This document shows, piece by piece, positions 39,351 to 47,952 of a stretch of 64,000 nucleotides of DNA. Origin of the DNA: Mycobacterium sp. DL (GTDB taxonomy: Bacteria > Actinomycetota > Actinomycetes > Mycobacteriales > Mycobacteriaceae); contig NZ_CP155796.1 of NCBI RefSeq assembly GCF_039729195.1, positions 5,084,001 to 5,148,000 on the forward strand, written 5' to 3'. The stretch's first letter is position 1, and the number at the start of each line of letters is the position of its first letter. The notes below the pieces were generated by a model. That model saw only the letters and a program-made list of their open reading frames with translations, made no database searches and was not told the DNA's origin. The position numbers and the translations under genes are program-made.

Positions 39351-40769
39351 GTGCTGCTGGCCTCCTTGAACCCCGCGGCCGTGGCCGCCGGTGCGGATCT
39401 TGACGATGCGGTGCGGATCGACGGAACGACGTTGAGCCGCAGTGATCTGGTCGGTGCGGCGACCTCGGTCGCCGAACGGGTCGGTCACGCGAGCCGGATC
39501 GCGGTGCTGGCCACGCCCACACCTGCCACCGTGCTCGCCATCGCGGGCTGTCTGATCGCCGGGGTGCCCGTGGTGCCCGTGCCCGCCGACGTCGGGGTGG
39601 CCGAGCGGCGTCACATCCTCGCCGATTCCGGTGCCCAGGCCTGGCTCGGTGACAGGCCCGAGGACACCGAGGGGCTCGGCCACATCCCCGTTCGGCTGCA
39701 CGCCCGCTCCTGGCACCGGTATGCCGAACCGGCACCTGACGCCACGGCGCTGATCGTCTACACCTCCGGCACCACCGGGCTGCCCAAGGGTGTCGTGATG
39801 AGCCGTCGCGCGATCGCCGCCGACATCGACATGCTCGCCGCGGCGTGGCAGTGGACTGCCGACGACACCCTGGTGCACGGGCTGCCGCTGTACCACGTGC
39901 ACGGTCTGGTGCTGGGACTGCTGGGGTCGCTGCGCATCGGGAACCGCTTCGTGCACACCGGCAAACCCAGCCCGGCGGCCTACGCTCACGCGGTGTCCGA
40001 TCTCGGGGGATCGTTGGTGTTCGGGGTTCCGACCGTATGGTCGCGGATCGTCGACGACGGCGACGCGGCGCGGGCGCTGTCCTCGGCGCGGCTGCTCGTC
40101 TCCGGCAGTGCGCCGCTGCCTGTACCGGTTTTCGACGGGCTCGCCGCGCTGAGCGGACATCAGCCCGTCGAACGCTACGGCAGCACCGAAGCCTTGATCA
40201 CGATGAGCACCTTGGCGACCGGGGAGCGCAGGCCGGGCTGGGTCGGGTTGCCGCTGGTCGGCGTCCAGACGCGGTTGGGTGCCGAGGACGGCGGCGAAGT
40301 GCCACACGACGGGGAAACCATCGGACGACTTCACGTCAAGAGCCCCACGATGTTCGACGGCTACCTCAACAGGCCGGACGCCACCGCGGAGGTGCTCAGC
40401 GCCGACGGGTGGTACCACACCGGCGATGTCGCCGTCATCGACCAGGACGGGATGCACCGGATCGTGGGCCGGGAATCGGTCGATCTGATCAAGACCGGTG
40501 GCTTCCGGGTGGGCGCGGGGGAGATCGAGACCGTGCTGCTGGGGCATGCCGGCGTGCGGGAAGTCGCGGTGGTCGGTGCCCCCGACGAGGATCTCGGTCA
40601 GCGCATCGTCGCGTTCGTGGTCGGTGACGCGGCGCCCGATGAGCTGATCGAGTTCGTGGCACAGCAACTCTCGGCGCACAAAAGGCCACGTGTGGTCAGG
40701 CTGGTGGACGGTCTGCCCCGCAACGCCATGGGTAAGGTGCTCAAAAAGGAACTGATGCAATGGGTTTGA
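39351..40769 (+). CDS. fadD36: Acyl-CoA synthetase FadD36
   Basis: A 472-residue AMP-forming ligase. The P-loop is VYTSGTTGLPKGVVMSR, with ERYGSTEALI, GWYHTGDVAVID and the C-terminal Lys motif NAMGKVLKKEL. It closely matches remembered Rv1193 from the first residue (LLASLNPAAVAA). It activates a fatty or branched acid to its CoA ester; substrate range is unknown. GTG 39351 follows a TAGCCT hexamer by eight bases. The stop overlaps the next gene by ten bases. Confidence 0.92.
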   Translation: MLLASLNPAAVAAGADLDDAVRIDGTTLSRSDLVGAATSVAERVGHASRIAVLATPTPATVLAIAGCLIAGVPVVPVPADVGVAERRHILADSGAQAWLGDRPEDTEGLGHIPVRLHARSWHRYAEPAPDATALIVYTSGTTGLPKGVVMSRRAIAADIDMLAAAWQWTADDTLVHGLPLYHVHGLVLGLLGSLRIGNRFVHTGKPSPAAYAHAVSDLGGSLVFGVPTVWSRIVDDGDAARALSSARLLVSGSAPLPVPVFDGLAALSGHQPVERYGSTEALITMSTLATGERRPGWVGLPLVGVQTRLGAEDGGEVPHDGETIGRLHVKSPTMFDGYLNRPDATAEVLSADGWYHTGDVAVIDQDGMHRIVGRESVDLIKTGGFRVGAGEIETVLLGHAGVREVAVVGAPDEDLGQRIVAFVVGDAAPDELIEFVAQQLSAHKRPRVVRLVDGLPRNAMGKVLKKELMQWV

Positions 40770-41107
40770 GGTTCACCGAGATCTGCATCGATGCCGCCGA
40801 CATCCATGCGCTGGCATCGTGGTGGTCGCAGGTGTTGGGCTGGCCGCAGGAGTTCACCGACGACGGCGACGTGGCGCTGCGGGCCCCCGCCGGCGCGGGT
40901 CCGGACTGGCTGTTCCTCGCGGTACCCGACGGCAAGGTGGTCAAGAACCGCATCCACTTCGACTTCGTCCCCGAAGATCAGAATGCCGAGGTCGCGCGGG
41001 CGATCGCCTTGGGCGCACGGCATGTCGACGTCGGGCAGGGTGACCAGAGTTGGGTGGTCCTCGCCGATCCCGAGGGAAACGAATTCTGCATCCTGGCCGC
41101 TCCGTGA
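40760..41107 (+). CDS. VOC-superfamily (glyoxalase-like) protein
   Basis: A 115-residue single VOC module (FTEICIDAADIHALASWWSQ, then NRIHFDFVPED and WVVLADPEGNEFCIL). This is the glyoxalase_6 type, in which the C-terminal Glu and an internal His may bind metal. It overlaps fadD36 by ten bases and is probably co-translated. The reaction is unknown. Confidence 0.85.
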   Translation: MGLRFTEICIDAADIHALASWWSQVLGWPQEFTDDGDVALRAPAGAGPDWLFLAVPDGKVVKNRIHFDFVPEDQNAEVARAIALGARHVDVGQGDQSWVVLADPEGNEFCILAAP

Positions 41108-41118
41108 CTCCCCTTTCC

Positions 41119-41182
41119 CCGCGAGCGCGCGTGTCTGCACACGACACGCCGCGCCCCGCCGGCATGTCGCGCGCGCTCGCGG
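41119..41182. repeat. Dispersed 62-base palindromic repeat, family A copy 3 (overlaps a start codon)
   Basis: It matches copy 1 in orientation: CGCGAGCGCGCGTGTCTGCA, CGACACGCCGCG, GGCATGTCGCGCGCGCTCGC. Its right end runs into the coding sequence starting at ATG 41164, so the repeat supplies the start codon and about six codons. Confidence 0.8.
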
Positions 41183-41802
41183 CGATCGGCGGCGCGTTCG
41201 GTGTCCTGCTGGTCTCGGCGTGTGGGCAGTCTCCCGAGGTCGCTCTGGTGCAGACCAGCATTCTGGTGCCCCCGGCTCCCGAACCGCCGGCTCCCGAACC
41301 GCCGGCTCCCGAACCGCCGACGCCAGCACCCGGCGACACCTTCGACATCGGACCCGCTGCGGTCGACACCACCGGCGGCTGGCTACCCGACGGCACCATG
41401 CTGTCACCGTTCGATGTATCGAATCCCATACTCTCGCAACTAGATCCGGCACTGTTGCAGGCCGTACAGGAAGCGGCCCGTGCCGCGGAGGCTCAGGGTG
41501 TGCAGCTCTGGGTCACCTCCGGGTGGCGCTCGAAAGGGTTCCAGCAGAGGCTATTCGACAACGCGGTGGTCAGCTACGGCAGTGTTGGCGCGGCCGCAGA
41601 GTTCGTCGCGACGCCCGAGGTGTCCAAGCACGTCACCGGACAGGCGATCGACATCGGTCCGGTCGAGGCCGACATGTGGTTGATCGCCAACGGCAGCCGC
41701 TTCGGGCTGTGTCAGATCTACGACAACGAGATCTGGCACTTCGAGCTCGCCGCCGACGTGAACGGCAACTGCCCGCCGCTGCGACCCAACGCCGCGGGTT
41801 GA
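41164..41802 (+). CDS. VanY-type D-Ala-D-Ala carboxypeptidase-like lipoprotein
   Basis: A 212-residue lipoprotein: signal MSRALAAIGGAFGVLLVSAC, with Cys20 as the acylation site. A Pro-rich spacer follows with three copies of PAPEP (15-base tandem repeat). The peptidase M15 domain has SKHVTGQAIDIGP (His and Asp zinc ligands) and EIWHFEL (catalytic Glu-region and His). It likely trims stem peptides or D-Ala-D-Ala ends at the outer face of the membrane. The start codon lies inside a family A repeat; no ribosome site is evident. Confidence 0.88.
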   Translation: MSRALAAIGGAFGVLLVSACGQSPEVALVQTSILVPPAPEPPAPEPPAPEPPTPAPGDTFDIGPAAVDTTGGWLPDGTMLSPFDVSNPILSQLDPALLQAVQEAARAAEAQGVQLWVTSGWRSKGFQQRLFDNAVVSYGSVGAAAEFVATPEVSKHVTGQAIDIGPVEADMWLIANGSRFGLCQIYDNEIWHFELAADVNGNCPPLRPNAAG

Positions 41803-41805
41803 CGA

Positions 41806-42987
41806 CTACCCCGTCGTCGCCGGGAATGCTCTGCGGGACAACATCGCCACGGCCAATCCTAGGCCGATCAGTGACGCTCCTACCCATGGTAGTGACGACG
41901 GGCCCGTCGTCTGGAGAAGGCCGGCGCCGACGGCGGACCCGCCGGCGATCCCGGCATTTGCCGTCGCGTTGACCCATGCCCCGGCACGTTCAGGGGAGAC
42001 CGCGGGGATGCGCACCGCGCACGTCTGGTAGATCGACGGCACGCCCCCGAAAGCCCCGCTCCACACCGCAGTCGCGACGAGCACGGCCACCAGGCCGGGC
42101 CATGTGCCGGCGAGCGCGACGACGGCTCCCAGGGTCAGCCCCAATACGAGACCCGCGGTTCGTCTCGGGTTCCGGTCGAGGCCATGGCCGGCGTACCACA
42201 GGCCGAGGAGCCCGCAGGCACCACAGCCGAGCAGGATGGGTCCGAGGAAGACGGGGCGAACGCCGCTCCCGAGCAGCAGCGTGCTGATGAACGTGTAGAC
42301 GGTGAACTGTCCGAGAAACACCAGCGTGTTCGAGGTTGTCACGGCAACCAGCCGAGGGCGGACACCCGGGGCCGATCCGCCCGCAGTCGGGTGGTAGTCC
42401 ACCTTGGGCAGTGCCCGACCGACCACGACGAACGTGACGACCGACAATGCGGCCAAAGCCAGGAACGACGTTCGCCATCCCGCGGCGGTGCCCAGCGAGG
42501 TCAATAGAGGCACGCCGAGAACCAGTCCGACGGAGGCGCCACCGCCGGCGAGAGCAAGGGCGCGCCCTGCCTGCGCCCGGGCCACGAGCCGTGGGGCGTA
42601 TCCGATGGCCAGTGAGAAGAACAGGGCGTGCGTCACGCCGCCGAGCGCCCGTCCCGCAGCGAGCACCGCGAACACCGGCGCCGCCGCCACGAGGAAGTTG
42701 CTCAGTGCGTAGCCGGCCACCGTGGTCAACAGCAGGGGTTTACGGGAGAACCGGGAGGTGGCGACCGTCAGCGGCACCGCGAGCGCGGCGACCATGACGG
42801 CGTAGAGGCCGACCAGGAGCCCGGTGACGGAGTCGGGCACCGCGAAGGCGTCGCCGATCTGAGGTAGCAGCCCCACCGGCAGCATCTCGGTGGTGACCGC
42901 AAGGCTCGAGGCCAGCGCGAGCGACAACAGCCCCGGGAGGCTGCGACGAAGGCTGCGTCGGGCAGCTGGTTCGGCGGCCAGCGTCAT
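41806..42987 (-). CDS. MFS drug/sugar exporter (DHA1-type)
   Basis: A 393-residue transporter with 12 hydrophobic segments. TEMLPVGLLPQIGDAFAVPD in helix 1 is the pattern of the AraJ/SotB/YdhP group. SRFSRKPLLLTTVAGYALSN is the loop 2-3 signature. Probable substrates are sugars, amino acids or drugs; not assignable. It is transcribed divergently from a ROK regulator with an inverted repeat between them, which probably controls it. Confidence 0.85.
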   Translation of the reverse strand: MTLAAEPAARRSLRRSLPGLLSLALASSLAVTTEMLPVGLLPQIGDAFAVPDSVTGLLVGLYAVMVAALAVPLTVATSRFSRKPLLLTTVAGYALSNFLVAAAPVFAVLAAGRALGGVTHALFFSLAIGYAPRLVARAQAGRALALAGGGASVGLVLGVPLLTSLGTAAGWRTSFLALAALSVVTFVVVGRALPKVDYHPTAGGSAPGVRPRLVAVTTSNTLVFLGQFTVYTFISTLLLGSGVRPVFLGPILLGCGACGLLGLWYAGHGLDRNPRRTAGLVLGLTLGAVVALAGTWPGLVAVLVATAVWSGAFGGVPSIYQTCAVRIPAVSPERAGAWVNATANAGIAGGSAVGAGLLQTTGPSSLPWVGASLIGLGLAVAMLSRRAFPATTG

Positions 42988-42989
42988 GG

Positions 42990-43016
42990 AACTCGAATAT
43001 ACTCGTGCGGCGAGTT
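42990..43016. promoter_or_regulatory. Inverted repeat between MFS and ROK genes
   Basis: AACTCG at 42990-42995 and CGAGTT at 43011-43016 form an inverted repeat; an inner pair ACTCG-TGCGG-CGAGT spans 43001-43015. It occupies the 53-base gap between the divergent starts and is a candidate ROK operator. Confidence 0.4.
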
Positions 43017-43040
43017 TAATCAAGTGCAATACTACCGACG

Positions 43041-44231
43041 ATGTTCGCCGACCCGTCACAGGCCACCTACGTGCGCTGGTCGGGCGCCGCCCAACTCGTC
43101 GGCCTGGTGCGATCCGAGCCGGGCATCACCCGTGCGGCCGCTGCCCAGCGACTCGGCATCGGCAGTGGCAGCGGCAGTGAACTGGTGGCTCGGCTGCGGC
43201 AGGCGCGACTACTCGACGAGACACCCGCGCCGGCACACGGCCGCGGCAGGCCGACGACCGTACTGGGCGCCCACGCGGAGGGGCCGCTGGTCCTGGCAGC
43301 AGACCTGCGCGCGGCGGACTGGCAACTGGCATGGGCCGGCATTGACGGACTGCCGCGGGTGGTCACTCGAGCCGGTTACGCCGACGACGACCTCGACGGT
43401 GTGCTGGGGACCCTGGCCCACGCGATCGGCGCAGCTTACCGTCGAAAAAGCAAGCGAATCAGGGCAATAGCAGTTTCGGTAGCCGGGACCATCAGTGGCG
43501 ACAGGCTGGTCCAGTTCACGTCGAGAGGCTGGCGCGACGTCGATCTGTCGGTGCTGGCTTCGAGAATCCCACGGCGCGCAGGGGTCGGTCTGCTACTCGG
43601 AAACGATGCCACCCTCGCGGGCTTGGCCGAATCCCGCACCGGCGCCGCCCGTTCGGCGGCGACGGCGCTGCACCTGATCGTCGCGCAGGGTGTCGGCGGG
43701 ACGCTTGTCGTCAACGGAGAACCGCTGGCCGGGGCCCACGGCGCGGCGGGGGAGTACGGCCATATTCCGTTCGGCGACCCAGAGCTGCTGTGCCCGTGCG
43801 GTGCTCGAGGCTGTTGGGATCTCACCGTCGACGGACGAGCGCTGGCGCGGCACAGAGGCGATCCCCCGCCTGCGGACCCTGTCGGGTACGTGCACGATCT
43901 GCTGGGCCGCGAGCAGGACGCCGGGACCCGTCGGGCATTCGACGCAGTCGCGTCGTCGCTCGGCCGCGGTATCGGCGGCCTGGTGAACCTCCACGATCCG
44001 GAGATCGTCACGCTGGGCGGCGTCGGCGCATCGTTACGGGCAACGGCTGCCGAGGTTTTCGACGCGGCCTACCGTGACGGCCTGATGGCTTTCCGGAAGG
44101 ATTCTCCACCGCCGGTGGAAGATGCCCAGCACGGCGAGGACGGGTCGCTCCACGGCGCCGTCGCGTTGGCCATGGACCATGTGACCAGCGCAGCCGGGCT
44201 CGCTGATTGGGTTGAGCGCCAGCGGGTGTGA
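43041..44231 (+). CDS. ROK-family transcriptional regulator
   Basis: A 396-residue protein. An N-terminal winged helix (RAAAAQRLGIGSGSGSELVA) is fused to a sugar-kinase-like ROK domain with GNDATLAGLAE, GVGGTLVVNG and the zinc motif GHIPFGDPELLCPCGARGCW. ROK regulators bind sugars or sugar phosphates and usually repress transport genes. The divergent MFS exporter is the obvious target (inference). Confidence 0.88.
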   Translation: MFADPSQATYVRWSGAAQLVGLVRSEPGITRAAAAQRLGIGSGSGSELVARLRQARLLDETPAPAHGRGRPTTVLGAHAEGPLVLAADLRAADWQLAWAGIDGLPRVVTRAGYADDDLDGVLGTLAHAIGAAYRRKSKRIRAIAVSVAGTISGDRLVQFTSRGWRDVDLSVLASRIPRRAGVGLLLGNDATLAGLAESRTGAARSAATALHLIVAQGVGGTLVVNGEPLAGAHGAAGEYGHIPFGDPELLCPCGARGCWDLTVDGRALARHRGDPPPADPVGYVHDLLGREQDAGTRRAFDAVASSLGRGIGGLVNLHDPEIVTLGGVGASLRATAAEVFDAAYRDGLMAFRKDSPPPVEDAQHGEDGSLHGAVALAMDHVTSAAGLADWVERQRV

Positions 44232-44256
44232 GTGCAGTCGGGGCACTCTGGTCGGC

Positions 44257-44318
44257 CGCGAGCGTGCGCCGAATGCCAGCTGTAGCGGCGCGCCACTGTG
44301 CAGACGCGCGCGCTCGCG
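44257..44318. repeat. Dispersed 62-base palindromic repeat, family A copy 4 (inverted)
   Basis: On the minus strand it reads CGCGAGCGCGCGCGTCTGCA, then GCGCGCCGC, then GCTGGCATTCGGCGC. It is the most diverged copy. It sits between two converging genes ending at 44231 and 44327. Confidence 0.75.
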
Positions 44319-44326
44319 CCACGGGG

Positions 44327-45271
44327 CTAGTTGGCGTGCAGGGCCTCGTTGAGCGTGATGCCGGTGCCGTCGCGCTTGACGACCTCGACCGCCCCGGTCA
44401 CCGAGTTGCGGCGGAACAGCAGGTTGTTCACCCCGGACAGCTCGCGCGCCTTGACGGTCTGACCATCACCTGTCTGCACCTTGGTGCCCGCGGTGACGTA
44501 AAGCCCCGCCTCGATGACGCAGTCGTCGCCGAGGGAGATGCCCAGGCCGGCGTTGGCGCCGAGCAGGCACCGCTTGCCCACGGAGATCACCTGCGTGCCG
44601 CCCCCGGACAGCGTGCCCATGATCGACGCGCCACCGCCGATGTCGGAGCCGTCGTCGACGACGACACCCGCCGAGATGCGGCCCTCGACCATGGAGTTGC
44701 CCAGCGTGCCGGCGTTGAAGTTGACGAAGCCCTCGTGCATCACTGTGGTGCCCGATGCCAGGTGCGCTCCCAGCCGGACTCGATCGGCGTCGGCGACGCG
44801 TACGCCGGAGGGCACCACGTAGTCGACCATCCGGGGGAACTTGTCGACGCCGTAGACGGTGACCTGACCGCGCCTGCGCAGCCGGGCGCGCACGATCTCG
44901 AAGCCGTCGATCGAGCAGGGGCCGTGGTTGGTCCACACGACGTTGGTGAGCACACCGAACAGCCCGTCGGCGTTGAGTCCGTGCGGTGCGACCAGGCGGT
45001 GCGACAGCAGGTGCAACCGCAGGTAGGCGTCGTAGGCGTCGACCGCCTTGTCCGCCAGGGACGCGATGACGGTCCGCACCAGCACGGTCTCGACGTCGCG
45101 GTCGTCGTCGCGCCCGGCCAGCGCGGCCAGTTCCTCGGGCACCTCGGCCACCGACAGCCGGGCCGTGCCCGACGGACCGTCCCCGATCAGTTCGGGTGCC
45201 GGGAACCAGGTATCGAGGACCGTTCCGTCGGCCGCGATCGTCGCCACGCCGACGCCAGATGCAGAAGTCAC
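44327..45271 (-). CDS. dapD: Tetrahydrodipicolinate N-succinyltransferase DapD
   Basis: A 314-residue enzyme with a left-handed beta-helix of hexapeptide repeats ([45 protein letters not shown]). The [17 protein letters not shown] stretch is the succinyl-CoA/THDP site of the actinobacterial DapD form (Rv1201c). It catalyses the succinylation step of the DAP/lysine pathway. The start is GTG, with TAGCCT eight bases upstream. The partner dapE lies 3.7 kb away, past an inserted cassette. Confidence 0.94.
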   Translation of the reverse strand: MTSASGVGVATIAADGTVLDTWFPAPELIGDGPSGTARLSVAEVPEELAALAGRDDDRDVETVLVRTVIASLADKAVDAYDAYLRLHLLSHRLVAPHGLNADGLFGVLTNVVWTNHGPCSIDGFEIVRARLRRRGQVTVYGVDKFPRMVDYVVPSGVRVADADRVRLGAHLASGTTVMHEGFVNFNAGTLGNSMVEGRISAGVVVDDGSDIGGGASIMGTLSGGGTQVISVGKRCLLGANAGLGISLGDDCVIEAGLYVTAGTKVQTGDGQTVKARELSGVNNLLFRRNSVTGAVEVVKRDGTGITLNEALHAN

Positions 45272-45349
45272 GGTGCTTCAGGCTACCGGTGCGCCTAGCA
45301 TCGCTTCACGGGGTCCCGACCAGCGAGGAGGCGCACCACGAGCGGTGAT

Positions 45350-46270
45350 GTGACATTGCGTCAGCTGCGATACTTCGCCGCGCTCGGCGAGGAGTTGAAC
45401 TACCGGCGTGCAGCGGAGATGTTGTTCATCACCCAACCGGCGCTGTCGACCGCGATCAAGCAACTCGAGCACCAGTTCGGTGTTGTGCTGTTCACCCGGA
45501 ACACGCGCGAGGTGGCACTGACCGATCTGGGCGCCGCCTGGCTGCCGCAGGTGCAGCAGGCCTTGGCCGGGGTGGACGCCGTCGTCGAGAATCTCGTCAC
45601 GCTGTCCGGCACCCGGCAGGGCCGGTTGCGCCTCGGCTACCTGATCGGCACAGGCGCGGATCTGTTGTTCCGGGTCGCCCGTCATTTCGAATCCGCCTAT
45701 CCCGACGTGACGGTCGAGCCCATCGAATTCGACTTCGCCGACCCCACTGCAGGTTTGGCCAACGGGTCGACCGAGGTCGCGCTGATCCGTCCGCCGGTCG
45801 ATCTGCCCAGCCACCGCATGTTGATCCTGGACTCCGAGTCGTGGATGGCCTGCCTGCCGCGGGATCACGGGTTGGCCGAACGGACCGAGGTCGCCATTTC
45901 CGAACTCCTCGACGATCCCATCGTGTGTGCGCCGCTGACCGCGGGCACCTGGCGCGATTACTGGCTGGCGATGGATGTCCGTGGCAACCGCCCCCCGAAC
46001 ATCGCGGCTGTAGCAGCGACGTACGAAGCGGAGACGACCTCGATCGCCCGAGGGCTCGGCATCAGCTTCACGACGTCCTCGGTGGCCCGGTTCTACGACC
46101 GTCCGGGCATCGTCTACGTGCCGATCACAGATCGGCCGCCCAGCCACACGGCTCTCGCGTGGAATCCGGCGGCCCTGAGTCCGCAGGCCGAGGCGCTGGT
46201 CCGGTACGTGCAGGAGCACTGGAACTTCGGCGACGGTCGGCACCGGGACGCGCCGGCGACCTGCTTCTGA
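45350..46270 (+). CDS. LysR-family regulator of the permease-transaminase cassette
   Basis: A 306-residue LTTR. The N-terminal helix-turn-helix is AAEMLFITQPALSTAIKQLE; the C-terminal co-inducer domain is of the BenM/CbnR type (RLRLGYLIGTGADLLFRVAR). It starts at GTG, divergently from dapD. Unusually, its best LysR-type box (46280-46294) lies after its own stop, in front of the permease gene, so it probably activates the next two genes, encoded on the same strand. Confidence 0.88.
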   Translation: MTLRQLRYFAALGEELNYRRAAEMLFITQPALSTAIKQLEHQFGVVLFTRNTREVALTDLGAAWLPQVQQALAGVDAVVENLVTLSGTRQGRLRLGYLIGTGADLLFRVARHFESAYPDVTVEPIEFDFADPTAGLANGSTEVALIRPPVDLPSHRMLILDSESWMACLPRDHGLAERTEVAISELLDDPIVCAPLTAGTWRDYWLAMDVRGNRPPNIAAVAATYEAETTSIARGLGISFTTSSVARFYDRPGIVYVPITDRPPSHTALAWNPAALSPQAEALVRYVQEHWNFGDGRHRDAPATCF

Positions 46271-46279
46271 CCGGCAGTG

Positions 46280-46294
46280 ATAACCGCAGGTTAT
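46280..46294. promoter_or_regulatory. LysR box upstream of the permease gene
   Basis: ATAACC-GCA-GGTTAT is a perfect inverted repeat of the T-N11-A class, starting ten bases after the LysR stop codon. A further ATAACC half-site lies at 46363-46368, which could be the activation half-site nearer the promoter. Confidence 0.6.
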
Positions 46295-46419
46295 GAGCAC
46301 ATCAAAACATCGAACTTCCGGTGGGCGCCAAACGGGGCTTCCCTGTCATCAGTCGTTCTTCGATAACCCGTTCTGATCCCGTCGTTACGCTCGCCCCCTG
46401 CGTCTGACCTGGAGAGACC

Positions 46420-47922
46420 ATGACCGATGCCCCCGCACGACCCACCGATTCGTCGCCGCCTGCGCTGAACACCGAAGACAGGAAGCTCGCCGAACTCGGG
46501 TATGTCCAGAAGCTCGACCGCTCAGTCGGGACGTGGGCGTCCTTCGCGATCGGGTTTGCGACGATCAGTGCCACGACCGCCGTGTTCACCGGCTTCGGCG
46601 CCGGCTACTTCTCGGCCGGAGCCCCGTTCGTCTGGACGCTGCTGCTCGCCGGCGCAGTGTTCGCCCTGTGGGCATTCATCGCCGCCGACCTGACCGCCAA
46701 GCTCCCGCTGGCCGGCTACTCGTATCAGTGGATCAGCCGGATCAACGGTCCGGACCTGGCCTGGTTCACCGGGTTCATCGCCTTGATGGGCTGGGTCTGT
46801 GGCATGACAGGCGTCGGCTTCATCCTGTCCGGCTATCTCGGCGGGTTGTTCGGCTGGGCGATGACGCAGACCGCGCAGATCCTGGTCGCGATCGGCGTCG
46901 TCTTCCTCTGCGTGCTGATCAACATCTACGGCGTCAAGTTCGCGACAATGGTCAACAACATCGGCGTCAGCCTCGAACTCGTCGTCACCGTCGGTGCGAC
47001 CGCTCTGATCGCGATCATCGCGTTCTCGTCACCCGAGAACCACCAGCCGTTGTCGGTGCTGTTCACCGGCGGAGAATCCGGCGACAAGGACTCCTACATG
47101 ATCGCCTGGTTGGCCGCGGCGCTGGGACCCTTCTTCGGGTTGATCGGCGTCGAGTCCGGCGCCGATGTGGCCGAGGAGACCAAGAACGCCCGGCACGTGG
47201 TGCCGCGCACGATGATGTACGCCCTGGTGGCCTCCATCGTGATCGAGTTGGCGATGTACATCGTGTTCGTCCTGGCCATCCGCGATACCGATGCCGTTGC
47301 CGCCAACTCCGCGGCGCCCATCGAGGAGATCATCAACCAGCAGGCCGGGCCTGTCGTCACCAAGATCATTGTGGCCGTGGCGCTGACGAACATCCTGGCC
47401 TGCCTGCTGGCCAACATCCTGGTCGCCACCCGGCTGGCCTACTCGATGGCCCGCGACAACATGCTGCCGTTCTCACACATCTGGCGCCACGTCTCACCGA
47501 CCCGCAAGACGCCGACCTACTCGATCCTCTGCCTCGGCGGCCTGTCGACCCTGTTGCTGTTGTCGGCCCTGGTCAACGAGAAGGCCTTCAACTTCATTCT
47601 CGGGATCGCCTCGTTGCTGTTCTTCTTCGTCTACATCCTGCAGACCATCGGACTGCTCGTCGGTTACCGCAGGGGCACCATTCCGGCGCCGGAGCCCGGC
47701 ACATTCGACCTGGGCCGCTGGCGGCTGCCGGTCTACATCACCGCGCTGGTGGTGTTCCTCGGGGTCGCCGCCAACCTGGTGTTCCTGCCACAGTTCGCCA
47801 GCAACAAATGGGTGTTCCTCGGGATCGTCGTCGTCGCCGCGATCTGGTGGGCGACCGGCCTCAGGGCACGGCTTCGAAACGGTGATGCCGGGCAGAACTA
47901 CGCCAAGACCCACTCCGACTGA
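46420..47922 (+). CDS. APC-superfamily amino acid/amine permease
   Basis: A 500-residue permease with 12 segments. Helix 1 has VGTWASFAIGFATISATTAV and helix 6 has FFGLIGVESGADVAEETKNA, typical of the amino-acid/choline/GABA (GabP/HnmT-like) group. It probably imports the amino acid or amine used by the transaminase encoded 30 bases downstream. It lies downstream of the LysR box. Confidence 0.88.
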   Translation: MTDAPARPTDSSPPALNTEDRKLAELGYVQKLDRSVGTWASFAIGFATISATTAVFTGFGAGYFSAGAPFVWTLLLAGAVFALWAFIAADLTAKLPLAGYSYQWISRINGPDLAWFTGFIALMGWVCGMTGVGFILSGYLGGLFGWAMTQTAQILVAIGVVFLCVLINIYGVKFATMVNNIGVSLELVVTVGATALIAIIAFSSPENHQPLSVLFTGGESGDKDSYMIAWLAAALGPFFGLIGVESGADVAEETKNARHVVPRTMMYALVASIVIELAMYIVFVLAIRDTDAVAANSAAPIEEIINQQAGPVVTKIIVAVALTNILACLLANILVATRLAYSMARDNMLPFSHIWRHVSPTRKTPTYSILCLGGLSTLLLLSALVNEKAFNFILGIASLLFFFVYILQTIGLLVGYRRGTIPAPEPGTFDLGRWRLPVYITALVVFLGVAANLVFLPQFASNKWVFLGIVVVAAIWWATGLRARLRNGDAGQNYAKTHSD

Positions 47923-47952
47923 AAATCAGCTACCAGAAAAGGATTTCATGCA

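Noticed and set aside
41281..41328. Tandem 15-base repeat as a possible CRISPR or regulatory array
   Set aside because: It is in frame inside a lipoprotein gene and encodes three PAPEP units of a Pro-rich spacer.
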